64,000 nucleotides of DNA from DASSUW01 sp963789005 (lineage in GTDB: Bacteria > Actinomycetota > Thermoleophilia > Solirubrobacterales > Solirubrobacteraceae). The DNA lies in contig CAWBIZ010000007.1 of NCBI GenBank assembly GCA_963789005.1, positions 186,001-250,000 of the forward strand, given 5' to 3'. Within the stretch, counting starts at the first letter, position 1. Each line of letters starts with the position of its first letter. This document shows, one piece after another, positions 15,604 through 24,284 of this stretch. Below the pieces are notes generated by a model, which did not search any database, was not told the origin of the DNA, and was given only the letters and a program-made list of their open reading frames with translations. The position numbers and the translations under genes were made by a program.

Positions 15604-18065
15604 CCAAGGGCCGCGCCACGAACCGTACGGCGGCGAGCCGTGTGGCGCGGATCGCTCTGCTCGCCGCGGTAGCGGCGCTCGTCGTCGTGCCGCCGGCGGC
15701 TGCCGCTGCGGCGCCACCGTGGAAGGAGGCGGAGACGCTGCGGCGCCAGCTGTTCGACGCGCAGGCACAGCTGATCCTCGGCTCGCCCGAGCGCGCCGCC
15801 GACGAAGTGCGGCGCGCGCGGCGTGCCTACCAAGGAGCGGCGCCCGGCGTGCGCGCCGCGCTCCGCGACGCCGAGCGCGCCGCCGCCGCGGGCGATGAGG
15901 TCGCGCTCGCCGCGGCCCGCGGCGCCGCTCGCGCGGCGGTGTTCCGCGGCGCGTTCACGGCCGCGCTCGACGCCACCGCCGCCGGCGACGTCAAGCAAGC
16001 CCGGGCGTGGCTGCTCGTGCGCGAGTTCCGCACCGCCACGCGCTTCACCCGCCCCGGTGCCGACGCCACGCAGGCCCTCGCCCGCCTCGCCGGAGGCAGC
16101 CTGCCGGCGGCGCTTGCGCGCCAGGCGGTCGCCAAGGACCTGCTCGACGCCTACCAGGCCCGGCTGCGAGAGCTGCTCGACGACGTCGCCGCCGGCCAGG
16201 AGCGCAGCCTGCCCGTACGCCGCGCCGAGGCTGCCGCGCAGGCCGAGGGCTACTTCGCGATCCTCGCCGTCCGCTACGCCGAGGACCGCGGCGCGGCCGC
16301 CGCACGCCGGACGCGCACGATCTTCGCCGAAATGCGCGCCGCCGCGACGGTTGCCGGCGACGAGACCGCCGGACGGGCCGACGCCGCCACCGGCCGCGAG
16401 ATCACCGCCGCCCTCGAGCGCGCCAACGCCGCCCTGAAGGGCTTCACCGCCGCTCCGCTGACCGGCGACGAGGCCGCCCGCCGCGCCCAGCAGCTGCTGC
16501 GCTTCCTCGCGCTCGTGCCGGTCGAGTACGAGCGCGGCGTGAGCGACGGCCGCGTGACGAAGGACTTCGAGATCCAGGAGGCGGTCGCGTTCCAGGGTGG
16601 CGCGCGCGCGGCGCTCGCGGACCTGCAGGACCAGCTCGCCAAGCGCGACGCCGCGCGCACCGCGGCCGGCGCGGCCGATCTCGAGCGGCTCGGCGCGCTT
16701 GTCGACCGGGCCACCCGCACGCCCGACGACGTCGCCGCCGCGGACGAGGTCGAGGCGCTCGCAAGCCGCGTCGAGGCGAACCTCACGGCCCCGATGCCGA
16801 AGGCGTGGACCGAGCCCAGCGACGAGTCGGACTACGACCTGATCGCGCTCACGCTCGACCGCATGGAGGCGGCCGTCGGCGCCGGCGAGTACCGCCTGGC
16901 CGAGCAGGCGCGCCTCGAGGCGTACGCGTTCTTCGAGTTCGGGCCCGAGCGCCGCCTGCAGGCGTTCGACTCCGGGCTGGCCCTCGACGTCGAGGGGCTG
17001 ATCTGGTTCGGCGGCTCCGGCCAGCCGGGGCTCGCGCGGCTGATCGCCGAGAGGGCGCCGCGGCGCGAGGTGCGCGAGAACCGCCTTGCGCTCGACTCCA
17101 AGCTCGCCGACTCGGCGGCCACGCTCGGCGACAGCGCCAACCGCGCCACGGTCGTGACCAACGCGGCCATCATCGTTTTCCGCGAGGGGCTCGAGGCCGT
17201 GCTCATCCTCGCCGCCATCACCGCGTCGTTCGTCGGCGCCCGCCGCCGGCTGCGGCGGCCGGTGCTGGTCGGCGCCGGCCTCGGCCTGGTGGCGTCGGCG
17301 ATCACGTGGGCGCTCGCCCAGACGCTGCTGCGCTCGCTCGACCAGTACGGCGAGAAGCTCGAGGCGGTCGTGGGCCTGATCGCGGTCGGCGTGCTGCTGC
17401 TGATCACCAACTGGTTCTTCCACCGCGTCTACTGGAGCGAGTGGATCGCCAAGTTCCACCGCCGCCGCAAGGCGCTCGAGAAGATCGACCGCGGCGGCCT
17501 GCTCGGGTTCCTCAGCGCGCAGGCGGTCGGGCTCGCGATCCTCGGCCTCACGAGCGTGTACCGCGAGGGGTTCGAGACCGTGCTCTTCCTGCAGTCGCTG
17601 CAGCTCTCGGCGGGCACGGTCGCGGTGCTCGAGGGCGCCGGGCTTGGGCTGGCGATGACGCTGGCCGTGGCCGTGGCGACCTTCGCGCTGCAGCGCAAGC
17701 TCCCGTACAAGCGGATGCTCGTCTACACCGGCGTCATGATCGGGTTCGTGCTGGTGCTCATGGTCGGCCAGACGGCGCGCACCATGCAGGGCACGGGCTG
17801 GATCCCGATCACGAGCCTCGACGTCGATCTGCCCTACTGGCTCGGCCTGTGGTTCGGCGTCTACCCGACATGGGAGACGATCGGAGCCCAGATCGCCTCG
17901 GCGGGGTTCGTCATCGGCTCGTTCTTCCTCGCCAAGGAGCTCAAGGTCAAGCGCCCGCAGCGACGCGCCAGCAGATCGCGCACCGCGCTGGTCAAGCCCG
18001 GATCCACCGATCCCCGCGACGCCGAGGCATCCACGGGTCATCGATGGATCAGGGCTAAGCAATAA
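15600..18065 (+). CDS. efeU: FTR1/EfeU-type iron permease with large N-terminal extracytoplasmic domain
   Basis: 821-aa iron permease. A signal peptide (about residues 1-37) is followed by roughly 480 residues of Ala-rich helical exported domain, then the FTR1 membrane domain from about residue 520. The two iron-binding REGLE motifs are present as FREGLEAVL and YREGFETVLF; the second has Phe in place of Leu. About seven membrane helices follow, and the protein ends in a basic cytoplasmic tail. It is far longer than the roughly 280-aa EfeU of enteric bacteria; fused periplasmic domains are known in the wider family. GTG 15600 overlaps the EfeO-like stop. Confidence 0.9.
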   Translation: MTKGRATNRTAASRVARIALLAAVAALVVVPPAAAAAAPPWKEAETLRRQLFDAQAQLILGSPERAADEVRRARRAYQGAAPGVRAALRDAERAAAAGDEVALAAARGAARAAVFRGAFTAALDATAAGDVKQARAWLLVREFRTATRFTRPGADATQALARLAGGSLPAALARQAVAKDLLDAYQARLRELLDDVAAGQERSLPVRRAEAAAQAEGYFAILAVRYAEDRGAAAARRTRTIFAEMRAAATVAGDETAGRADAATGREITAALERANAALKGFTAAPLTGDEAARRAQQLLRFLALVPVEYERGVSDGRVTKDFEIQEAVAFQGGARAALADLQDQLAKRDAARTAAGAADLERLGALVDRATRTPDDVAAADEVEALASRVEANLTAPMPKAWTEPSDESDYDLIALTLDRMEAAVGAGEYRLAEQARLEAYAFFEFGPERRLQAFDSGLALDVEGLIWFGGSGQPGLARLIAERAPRREVRENRLALDSKLADSAATLGDSANRATVVTNAAIIVFREGLEAVLILAAITASFVGARRRLRRPVLVGAGLGLVASAITWALAQTLLRSLDQYGEKLEAVVGLIAVGVLLLITNWFFHRVYWSEWIAKFHRRRKALEKIDRGGLLGFLSAQAVGLAILGLTSVYREGFETVLFLQSLQLSAGTVAVLEGAGLGLAMTLAVAVATFALQRKLPYKRMLVYTGVMIGFVLVLMVGQTARTMQGTGWIPITSLDVDLPYWLGLWFGVYPTWETIGAQIASAGFVIGSFFLAKELKVKRPQRRASRSRTALVKPGSTDPRDAEASTGHRWIRAKQ

Positions 18066-18073
18066 TCGTCGGG

Positions 18074-19306
18074 ATGGCCATCGATGCCCGGAGCCGGGTG
18101 ACCGCCGCCGACGTCGCCGCGGCGCGGCCGGCGGTGGACGCGGTTGCGCGCCGGACCCCGGTGCTCTCCTCGCGCACGATCTCCGAGCGGGCCGGCGGCG
18201 TGGTCGCGCTGAAGGCCGAGAACCTGCAGCGCACGGGCTCGTTCAAGCTGCGCGGCGCGGCCGCCAAGCTCGCCGCGCTCGGGGACCGCGGCTGCGCGGC
18301 CGGGGTGGTCGCCGCATCGGCCGGCAACCACGCGCAGAGCCTGGCGGCGGCCGCGCGCGCCCGCGGCGTGCCGTGCGAGGTGTTCGTGCCCGACGACGCG
18401 CCGATGGCCAAGATCGAGGCCGCGCGCGACCAGGGCGCGACGGTCAACATCGGCGGCGGGTCGGTCGACGACTGCCTGGCGCTCGCGCACGAGCGCTCGC
18501 GCGCCGGCGGGCTCGCGTTCGTGCACCCGTTCGACGACCCGGACGTCGTCGCCGGCCAGGGGTCGCTCGGGCTCGAGCTGCTCGAGGAGGTGCCCGACCT
18601 CGCGCGCGTCGTGGTTCCCGTCGGCGGCGGCGGGCTGTGCTCTGGGATCGCCGTCGCCGTCAAGGCCGCGCGCCCCGAGGTCGAGGTGATCGGCGTCCAG
18701 GTCGCCGCCTGTGCGCCGTATCCGGAGTCGCTGCGCCGCGGCGAGCCGGTGCCGGCGACCTCGGCCCTCACGATCGCCGACGGGATCGCCGTCAAGCGCC
18801 CGGGGAACCTCACGCTCGACCTGCTCTCTCGCCACGCCGACGGGATCGTGGTCGTCGACGAGGACGCGGTCGCCGAGGCGATGGTCGTGCTGATGGAGCG
18901 CTGCAAGCTCGTGGTCGAGGGGGCGGGAGCGGTCGGCGTCGCCGCCCTGCTCGGCGGGCAGGTGACCGCGAGCGGCGCCGGCACGACCGTCGCCGTGCTC
19001 TCGGGCGGCAACGTCGACCCCGGCCTGCTGGCGTCGGTCGCCCGGCGCCACGAGACCGAGTCGGGCCGGCGGCTCGTGCTGCTCACCCGCCTGCCCGACC
19101 GGCCGGGCAACCTCGCGCAGCTGCTCGTGCAGGTCGCCGACACCGGCGCGAACATCGTCGACGTCGCGCACGTGCGCGAAGGGCTCGACCTGCACGTGCG
19201 CGAGACGGCGGTCGAGCTCGTGATCGAGACGCGCGGGCACGAGCACGCCGAGCGCGTGGTCCAGGGGATGCGCGACGCCGGCTACGAGACCCGCGTGCTC
19301 CACTAG
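18074..19306 (+). CDS. ilvA: Threonine ammonia-lyase (threonine dehydratase) with ACT domain
   Basis: Converts threonine to 2-oxobutyrate and ammonia using PLP. 410 aa. The PLP lysine is Lys58 in TGSFKLRGA; SAGNHAQ and the phosphate-binding loop VPVGGGGLCSG follow. A C-terminal ACT domain (LVLLTRLPDRPGNLAQLL) gives the length and layout of the catabolic/short IlvA form, not the long two-ACT-like E. coli IlvA. It starts 8 bp after the permease stop; AATAAT with a 7-nt spacer precedes ATG 18074, so it may have its own promoter. Confidence 0.93.
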   Translation: MAIDARSRVTAADVAAARPAVDAVARRTPVLSSRTISERAGGVVALKAENLQRTGSFKLRGAAAKLAALGDRGCAAGVVAASAGNHAQSLAAAARARGVPCEVFVPDDAPMAKIEAARDQGATVNIGGGSVDDCLALAHERSRAGGLAFVHPFDDPDVVAGQGSLGLELLEEVPDLARVVVPVGGGGLCSGIAVAVKAARPEVEVIGVQVAACAPYPESLRRGEPVPATSALTIADGIAVKRPGNLTLDLLSRHADGIVVVDEDAVAEAMVVLMERCKLVVEGAGAVGVAALLGGQVTASGAGTTVAVLSGGNVDPGLLASVARRHETESGRRLVLLTRLPDRPGNLAQLLVQVADTGANIVDVAHVREGLDLHVRETAVELVIETRGHEHAERVVQGMRDAGYETRVLH

Positions 19307-19373
19307 CCCGTTTCACACCCGCGTGCGGCGGGGATGCGACTCCCACCAGGCCGGGACTAGGGGAGGAGCACTC

Positions 19374-21536
19374 ATGGGGACCAGGTCGCGCAAGCGCTCG
19401 ATCGCCATTTGGACACTGGTGGCGGTTGTCGGCGCCGTGGCGTGGGGCGTGATCGCGCTCGTACGCGGGGAGCAGATCTCGGCGGCGTGGCTGATCGCCG
19501 CCGCGCTCGGCTCGTACTTCATCGCCTACCGCTTCTACGCGCGCTTCATCGCGCGCAAGGTGCTCGGGGTGGACGACTCGCGCGCGACGCCCGCGGAGCG
19601 GCTCGAGGACGACCACGACTTCCAGCCCACGGACCGGCGGGTCCTGTTCGGCCACCACTTCGCGGCGATCGCCGGGGCCGGACCGCTCGTCGGACCCGTG
19701 CTGGCCGCCCAGATGGGCTATCTGCCGGGCACGATCTGGATCGTGGTCGGCGTCATCTTCGCCGGCGCCGTGCAGGACATGGTGACGCTGTTCTTCTCCA
19801 TGCGCCGCAACGGCAAGAGCCTGGGGCAGATGGCGCGCGACGAGATCGGCCCGGTCGGCGGCGCGGCGGCGCTGATCGCGGTCTTCTCGATCATGATCAT
19901 CCTGCTCGCGGTCCTCGCGCTGGTCGTCGTCAACGCGCTCGCCGAGTCGCCATGGGGCACGTTCTCGCTCGCGATGACGATCCCGATCGCGGTGTTCATG
20001 GGCTTCTACCTGCGCATGATCCGCCCGGGCCGGGTGATGGAGACCACGGCGATCGGCGTCACGCTGCTGCTGCTCGCGATCGTGGCCGGCGGGTTCGTGG
20101 AGGACTCCTCGCTGGCCGACACGTTCACGCTGTCGCCCGAGGCGCTCACCTTCTGCCTGATCGGCTACGGCTTCCTCGCGTCGGTGCTCCCGGTGTGGAT
20201 GCTGCTGACGCCGCGCGACTACCTGTCGACGTTCATGAAGATCGGCACGATCGCGCTGCTGGCGGTCGGCATCGTGGTGACGCTGCCGGTGCTGCAGAAC
20301 GAGGCGGTCACGCCGTTCGCCTCGAACGGCGAGGGACCCGTGTTCGCGGGCTCGCTGTTCCCGTTCGTGTTCATCATCATCGCCTGCGGCGCGCTGTCGG
20401 GCTTCCACTCGCTGATCGCCTCGGGCACGACGCCGAAGATGATCGAGAAGGAGTCGCAGGTCCGCTTCATCGGCTACGGCGCGATGCTGATGGAGTCGTT
20501 CGTCGCGGTGATGGCGATCATCGCCGCCTCGATCATCGATCCCGGCCTCTACTACGCGATGAACGCCCCCGCGGCGGTGGTCGGCGACAGCGTCCAATCG
20601 GCCTCGACGGCGGTCAACGACCTCGGGTTCGCGATCAGCCCCGGCGAGCTGTCGCAGGCGGCCGCCGACGTCGACGAGGAGTCGCTCGTAGCCCGCACCG
20701 GCGGGGCGCCGACGCTCGCGGTCGGCATGTCGGAGATCTTCGCCGGAGCGACGGGGGCCGGCCTGAAGGCCTTCTGGTACCACTTCGCGATCATGTTCGA
20801 GGCCCTGTTCATCCTCACCACGGTGGACGCGGGCACGCGGGTCGGGCGCTTCATGCTGCAGGACACGCTCGGCAACGTCTGGAAGCCGATCGGCCGCGTG
20901 GGGTGGAAGCCCGGCCTGTACGCCACGAGCGCGATCGTGGTCGCCGCGTGGGGCTACTTCCTCTATACGGGCGTCACCAACCCGCTCGGCGGGATCAACC
21001 AGCTGTTCCCCCTGTTCGGCATCGCCAACCAGTTGCTGGCCGCCGTGGCGCTGACCGTCGGCACCACGCTGCTGATCAAGGCCGGCAAGCTCAAGTGGGC
21101 GTGGGTGACAGGCGTCCCGCTGGCCTGGGACGCGGCGGTGACGCTCACCGCGAGCTACCAGAAGGTGTTCTCGAGCGAGCCGACGATCGGCTTCTTCGCC
21201 CAGCGCGACCGCTACAAGGACGCGCTCGACGCCGGGGAGGTGCTCCCGCCCGCCACGAGCGTCGACGACATGAACGCGGTGGTCACGAACTCGACGGTCG
21301 ACGGCGTCCTCGCCGCGCTGTTCGCGGTGCTCATCATCGTGGTCATCCTCGACGCTTCGCGGATCTGGTTCAAGGCGATCCGCGCGCGCGAGCCGCTGCC
21401 CTCGACCGAGGCCGAGTACGTCCGCTCGAAGCTCCGCGCCCCCGCCGGCCTGTTCCCGACGGCCGACGAGCGCGCGGTGATGGCCGGCGGCGACGGGCGC
21501 TTCGCCCGCGAGGACGAGGAGGTGGCCCGACGATGA
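19374..21536 (+). CDS. cstA: Carbon starvation protein A (CstA-family pyruvate/peptide transporter)
   Basis: 720-aa integral membrane protein with about 16-18 hydrophobic helices. Motifs of the family are clear: FGHHFAAIAGAGPLVGPVLAAQMGY, the QDMVTLFFSMRRNGKSLGQ loop and TTVDAGTRVGRFMLQDTLG. Family members import pyruvate or peptides during carbon limitation. Start ATG 19374 is chosen over upstream codons because GGGAGGAG lies 8 nt before it. The stop overlaps the small YbdD-like gene by ATGA, as in enteric cstA-ybdD. Confidence 0.95.
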   Translation: MGTRSRKRSIAIWTLVAVVGAVAWGVIALVRGEQISAAWLIAAALGSYFIAYRFYARFIARKVLGVDDSRATPAERLEDDHDFQPTDRRVLFGHHFAAIAGAGPLVGPVLAAQMGYLPGTIWIVVGVIFAGAVQDMVTLFFSMRRNGKSLGQMARDEIGPVGGAAALIAVFSIMIILLAVLALVVVNALAESPWGTFSLAMTIPIAVFMGFYLRMIRPGRVMETTAIGVTLLLLAIVAGGFVEDSSLADTFTLSPEALTFCLIGYGFLASVLPVWMLLTPRDYLSTFMKIGTIALLAVGIVVTLPVLQNEAVTPFASNGEGPVFAGSLFPFVFIIIACGALSGFHSLIASGTTPKMIEKESQVRFIGYGAMLMESFVAVMAIIAASIIDPGLYYAMNAPAAVVGDSVQSASTAVNDLGFAISPGELSQAAADVDEESLVARTGGAPTLAVGMSEIFAGATGAGLKAFWYHFAIMFEALFILTTVDAGTRVGRFMLQDTLGNVWKPIGRVGWKPGLYATSAIVVAAWGYFLYTGVTNPLGGINQLFPLFGIANQLLAAVALTVGTTLLIKAGKLKWAWVTGVPLAWDAAVTLTASYQKVFSSEPTIGFFAQRDRYKDALDAGEVLPPATSVDDMNAVVTNSTVDGVLAALFAVLIIVVILDASRIWFKAIRAREPLPSTEAEYVRSKLRAPAGLFPTADERAVMAGGDGRFAREDEEVARR

Positions 21537-21721
21537 CGCTCCGGCGCGCGGTCTCGGGCGTCCGCTGGTACCTGCGCGAGGTCTCCGGCGAGTCGGGCTA
21601 TGACCGCTACGTCACGCACATGCGGCGCGACCATCCGGGCCAGCCCGTGATGTCGCGCCGCGAGTACGAGCGCCGCCGTCAGGACGCGCGCGAGGCCAAC
21701 CCTCGCGCGCGCTGCTGCTGA
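21533..21721 (+). CDS. ybdD: YbdD/YjiX (DUF466) family small protein
   Basis: 62-aa basic protein. Family features are YDRYVTHMRRDHPGQPVMSRREYERRR and the C-terminal double cysteine. In E. coli the equivalent proteins are needed for transport by CstA and BtsT. The 4-nt overlap with cstA implies coupled translation and equal dosage. Confidence 0.92.
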   Translation: MTLRRAVSGVRWYLREVSGESGYDRYVTHMRRDHPGQPVMSRREYERRRQDAREANPRARCC

Positions 21722-21780
21722 GGGGGCTAGCCGCATCCGGCGTGCGTAGCGAGCCGTAGGCGCGCTCGCGGGCAGACACG

Positions 21781-22626
21781 ATGGCGGCGAGGGCCTCGGG
21801 ACCGGATCCTTCATGCATCGCCCGCTCCCGTCCCCCCATCTCCGGTGCTCCGCCGCTGATCGGCGTCGTCACGCACGAGCTGCGCGCCGACCCCGACCCC
21901 GCCTGGGCGCTCGCCGCCGGACGCCGGGAGCGCGACCTCGCGCCGCAGCGCCTCTCGCTGCGGCTGACGTACACGCAGGCGATCCAGGAGGCGGGCGGGA
22001 TCGCGGTCGTGGTGCCGGCCCACGGCTTCGTCGACGACACCGCCGCGCTGCTCGACCGCCTCGACGGCCTGGTCTTCAGCGGCGGGCCCGACCTCGACCC
22101 CGGCGTCTACGGCCACGCCCCGCACCCGCTGCTCGGCCCCGACGTCGACCGCGTGAGCGACGAGTACGAGCTGGCGATGCTCGCCGGTGCGGCCGAGCGC
22201 GATCTGCCCATGCTCGCCATCTGCCGCGGGATGCAGGCGCTCAACGTGTCGCGCGGCGGCACGCTGCACCAGCATCTGCCCGACCTCACCGCCCTCGACC
22301 ACAGCCAGTCCGCGCGCCCGTTCGCGCCGACGCACTCCGTCAGCGTCGCTCCCGGCTCGCTGCTGCATCGGCTGGCGGACGCCGACGTGCTCGGCGTCAA
22401 CTCGTACCACCACCAGGCCGTCGACCGCCTCGGCGCGGATCTCACGGTGTGCGCCACCGCCCCCGACGGCACCGTCGAGGCGGTCTGGGATCCCGGGGCA
22501 CGGTTCTGCCTCGGCGTCCAGTGGCACCCCGAGGTGCTCACCCACCGAGCGGACCACGCCCCGCTGTTCGAGAGCCTCGTCGCCGCGGCGCGCCCCACGG
22601 CGCCCGTGCTGGCGCTCGTCGCGTAA
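21781..22626 (+). CDS. Gamma-glutamyl-gamma-aminobutyrate hydrolase-like class I amidotransferase (PuuD family, copy 1)
   Basis: 281-aa class I glutamine-amidotransferase-fold hydrolase that removes a gamma-glutamyl group from an amide. The nucleophile is in AICRGMQALNV and the His-Glu pair in GVQWHPE. SGGPDLDPGVYG and NSYHHQAVDRLG are PuuD-family motifs. Conserved sequence starts at PLIGVVTHE, so the first 25 or so residues from ATG 21781 may not be translated. No ligase adjoins it; the second copy at 31.3 kb sits in the gamma-glutamylation operon. Confidence 0.85.
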   Translation: MAARASGPDPSCIARSRPPISGAPPLIGVVTHELRADPDPAWALAAGRRERDLAPQRLSLRLTYTQAIQEAGGIAVVVPAHGFVDDTAALLDRLDGLVFSGGPDLDPGVYGHAPHPLLGPDVDRVSDEYELAMLAGAAERDLPMLAICRGMQALNVSRGGTLHQHLPDLTALDHSQSARPFAPTHSVSVAPGSLLHRLADADVLGVNSYHHQAVDRLGADLTVCATAPDGTVEAVWDPGARFCLGVQWHPEVLTHRADHAPLFESLVAAARPTAPVLALVA

Positions 22627-22646
22627 ACCTGACGCCTGCGTCACCT

Positions 22647-22661
22647 TATACTCGGCCGCGC
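22647..22661 (+). promoter_or_regulatory. -10 element TATACT, leaderless configuration
   Basis: TATACT at 22647-22652 followed by 9 nt and ATG 22662 leaves no room for a ribosome binding site in the transcript. Confidence 0.6.
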
Positions 22662-24284
22662 ATGGCCCACGACTACGACTGGCTGGTCATCGGCTCGGGC
22701 TTCGGTGGCAGCGTGTCCGCGCTGCGGCTGCGCGAGAAGGGCTACTCGGTCGGCGTGCTGGAGTGCGGGCGGCGGTTCGCCGACGACGAGCTGCCGCGCT
22801 CGACGTGGGACGTTCGGCGCTACTTCTGGTCGCCGCGGCTGGGCATGCGCGGGATCTTCCGGCTGACGATCTTCAAGGACGTCGCGATCGCCAGCGGCGC
22901 GGGCGTCGGCGGTGGGTCGCTCGGCTACGCGAACACGCTCTACCGCGCGCGCCGGCGGTTCTACGAGGACCCGCAGTGGGCGGGGCTCGCCGACTGGGAG
23001 TCGGTGCTGGCGCCGCACTACGACGAGGCCGAGCGGATGCTCGGGGTCATCGCCTACGACGAGGACGACCACGCCGACGACCTCCTGCGCGAGTACGCGC
23101 GCGAGATCGGGGTCGAGGACACGTACGCCAAGACGCGCGTCGGCGTGTTCCTGGGCGATCGCGGGCGCACCGTGCCCGACCCGTACTTCGGCGGCGAGGG
23201 GCCCGACCGCACCGGCTGCCTGCGCTGCGGCCGCTGCATGGTCGGCTGCCCGCACGGGGCGAAGAACACGCTGGTCAAGAACTACCTGTGGCTGGCCGAG
23301 CGCGCCGGCGCCGAGGTGGTGCCGGAGCGGATGGTCGTCGACGTGCGGCCGCTCGGCGCGCCCGACGGGTCGGACGGCTACGAGGTCGTCACCGAGCGGC
23401 CGGGGGCGTGGCTGCGCAAGCGCCGGCAGACGTTCACGGCCCGCGGCGTGGTGCTCGCCGCGGGCGCGCTCGGCACCAACCACCTGCTGGCTCGGGCGTC
23501 GCTGCCGCGGCTCTCCCCGCGCGTCGGCGAGCTGGTGCGGACGAACTCCGAGGCGATCGTCGCGGTCACGCTGCCGCCCGGGGCGCCCGACATCACCCGC
23601 CGGGTGGCGATCACCGGCTCGATCTACCCCGACGCCGACACGCACATCGAGACCGTCGTCTACGGCGAGGCCGGCGACTCGATGAGCGCGCTCTACACCG
23701 TGCTCGTCGGGGACGGCACGCGGGTGACGCGCCCGCTCAAGCTGGCGCGCGCGGCGGCGCGCCATCCGGTGACGTTCCTGCGGCTGCTCGACCCGCGCGG
23801 CTGGTCGCGGCGGACGATCATCGTGCTCGTGATGCAGACGCTCGACAACGCGATCTCGCTGCGCGCCCGCCGTACGCGCGGCGGCGGCGTGCGGCTGCAG
23901 ACCGAGCAGGACGCCGAGCGGCCGATCCCGAGCTACATCCCCGTCGCCAACCACTTCGCCCAGTGGCTGGCTCGGCGCACCGGCGGCGTCGCCCAGAGCT
24001 CGGTCATGGAGGCGCTGGCCAATATCCCCTCGACCGCGCACATCCTCGGCGGCGCGGCCATCGGCGCCGACCCGTCGTCAGGCGTGGTCGACGCCCGCCA
24101 GCGCGTGTTCGGCTACGAGGACCTGCTCGTCTGCGACGGCGCGGCGGTGCCGGCGAACGTCGGCGTCAACCCCAGCCTGACGATCACGGCGATGGCCGAG
24201 CACGCGCTCATCCACGTGCCGCCGGCGCCCGGCTACGACGCGGCGGTGACGTCGCGCGCGAAGGTCTCGAACACCTCGACGTAG
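22662..24284 (+). CDS. GMC-family FAD oxidoreductase (cholesterol-oxidase-like)
   Basis: 540-aa flavoprotein. The ADP-binding motif is at the extreme N-terminus (VIGSGFGGSVSALRL), so there is no export signal. GAGVGGGSLGYANTLY and the C-terminal CDGAAVPANVGVNPSLTITAMAEHA are typical of GMC oxidases acting on sterols or other bulky alcohols. A cysteine cluster CLRCGRCMVGCPHGAKNTL looks like a ferredoxin-type motif and recurs in this subgroup; whether it binds a cluster is not known to me. The last 52 bp overlap, tail to tail, the aminotransferase on the other strand. Confidence 0.88.
   Translation: MAHDYDWLVIGSGFGGSVSALRLREKGYSVGVLECGRRFADDELPRSTWDVRRYFWSPRLGMRGIFRLTIFKDVAIASGAGVGGGSLGYANTLYRARRRFYEDPQWAGLADWESVLAPHYDEAERMLGVIAYDEDDHADDLLREYAREIGVEDTYAKTRVGVFLGDRGRTVPDPYFGGEGPDRTGCLRCGRCMVGCPHGAKNTLVKNYLWLAERAGAEVVPERMVVDVRPLGAPDGSDGYEVVTERPGAWLRKRRQTFTARGVVLAAGALGTNHLLARASLPRLSPRVGELVRTNSEAIVAVTLPPGAPDITRRVAITGSIYPDADTHIETVVYGEAGDSMSALYTVLVGDGTRVTRPLKLARAAARHPVTFLRLLDPRGWSRRTIIVLVMQTLDNAISLRARRTRGGGVRLQTEQDAERPIPSYIPVANHFAQWLARRTGGVAQSSVMEALANIPSTAHILGGAAIGADPSSGVVDARQRVFGYEDLLVCDGAAVPANVGVNPSLTITAMAEHALIHVPPAPGYDAAVTSRAKVSNTST

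Noticed and set aside
22662..24284. Iron-sulfur protein based on the CxxCGxC motif
   Set aside because: The rest of the protein is a GMC oxidase; the single cysteine cluster is known to recur in that subgroup and does not by itself show a cluster.
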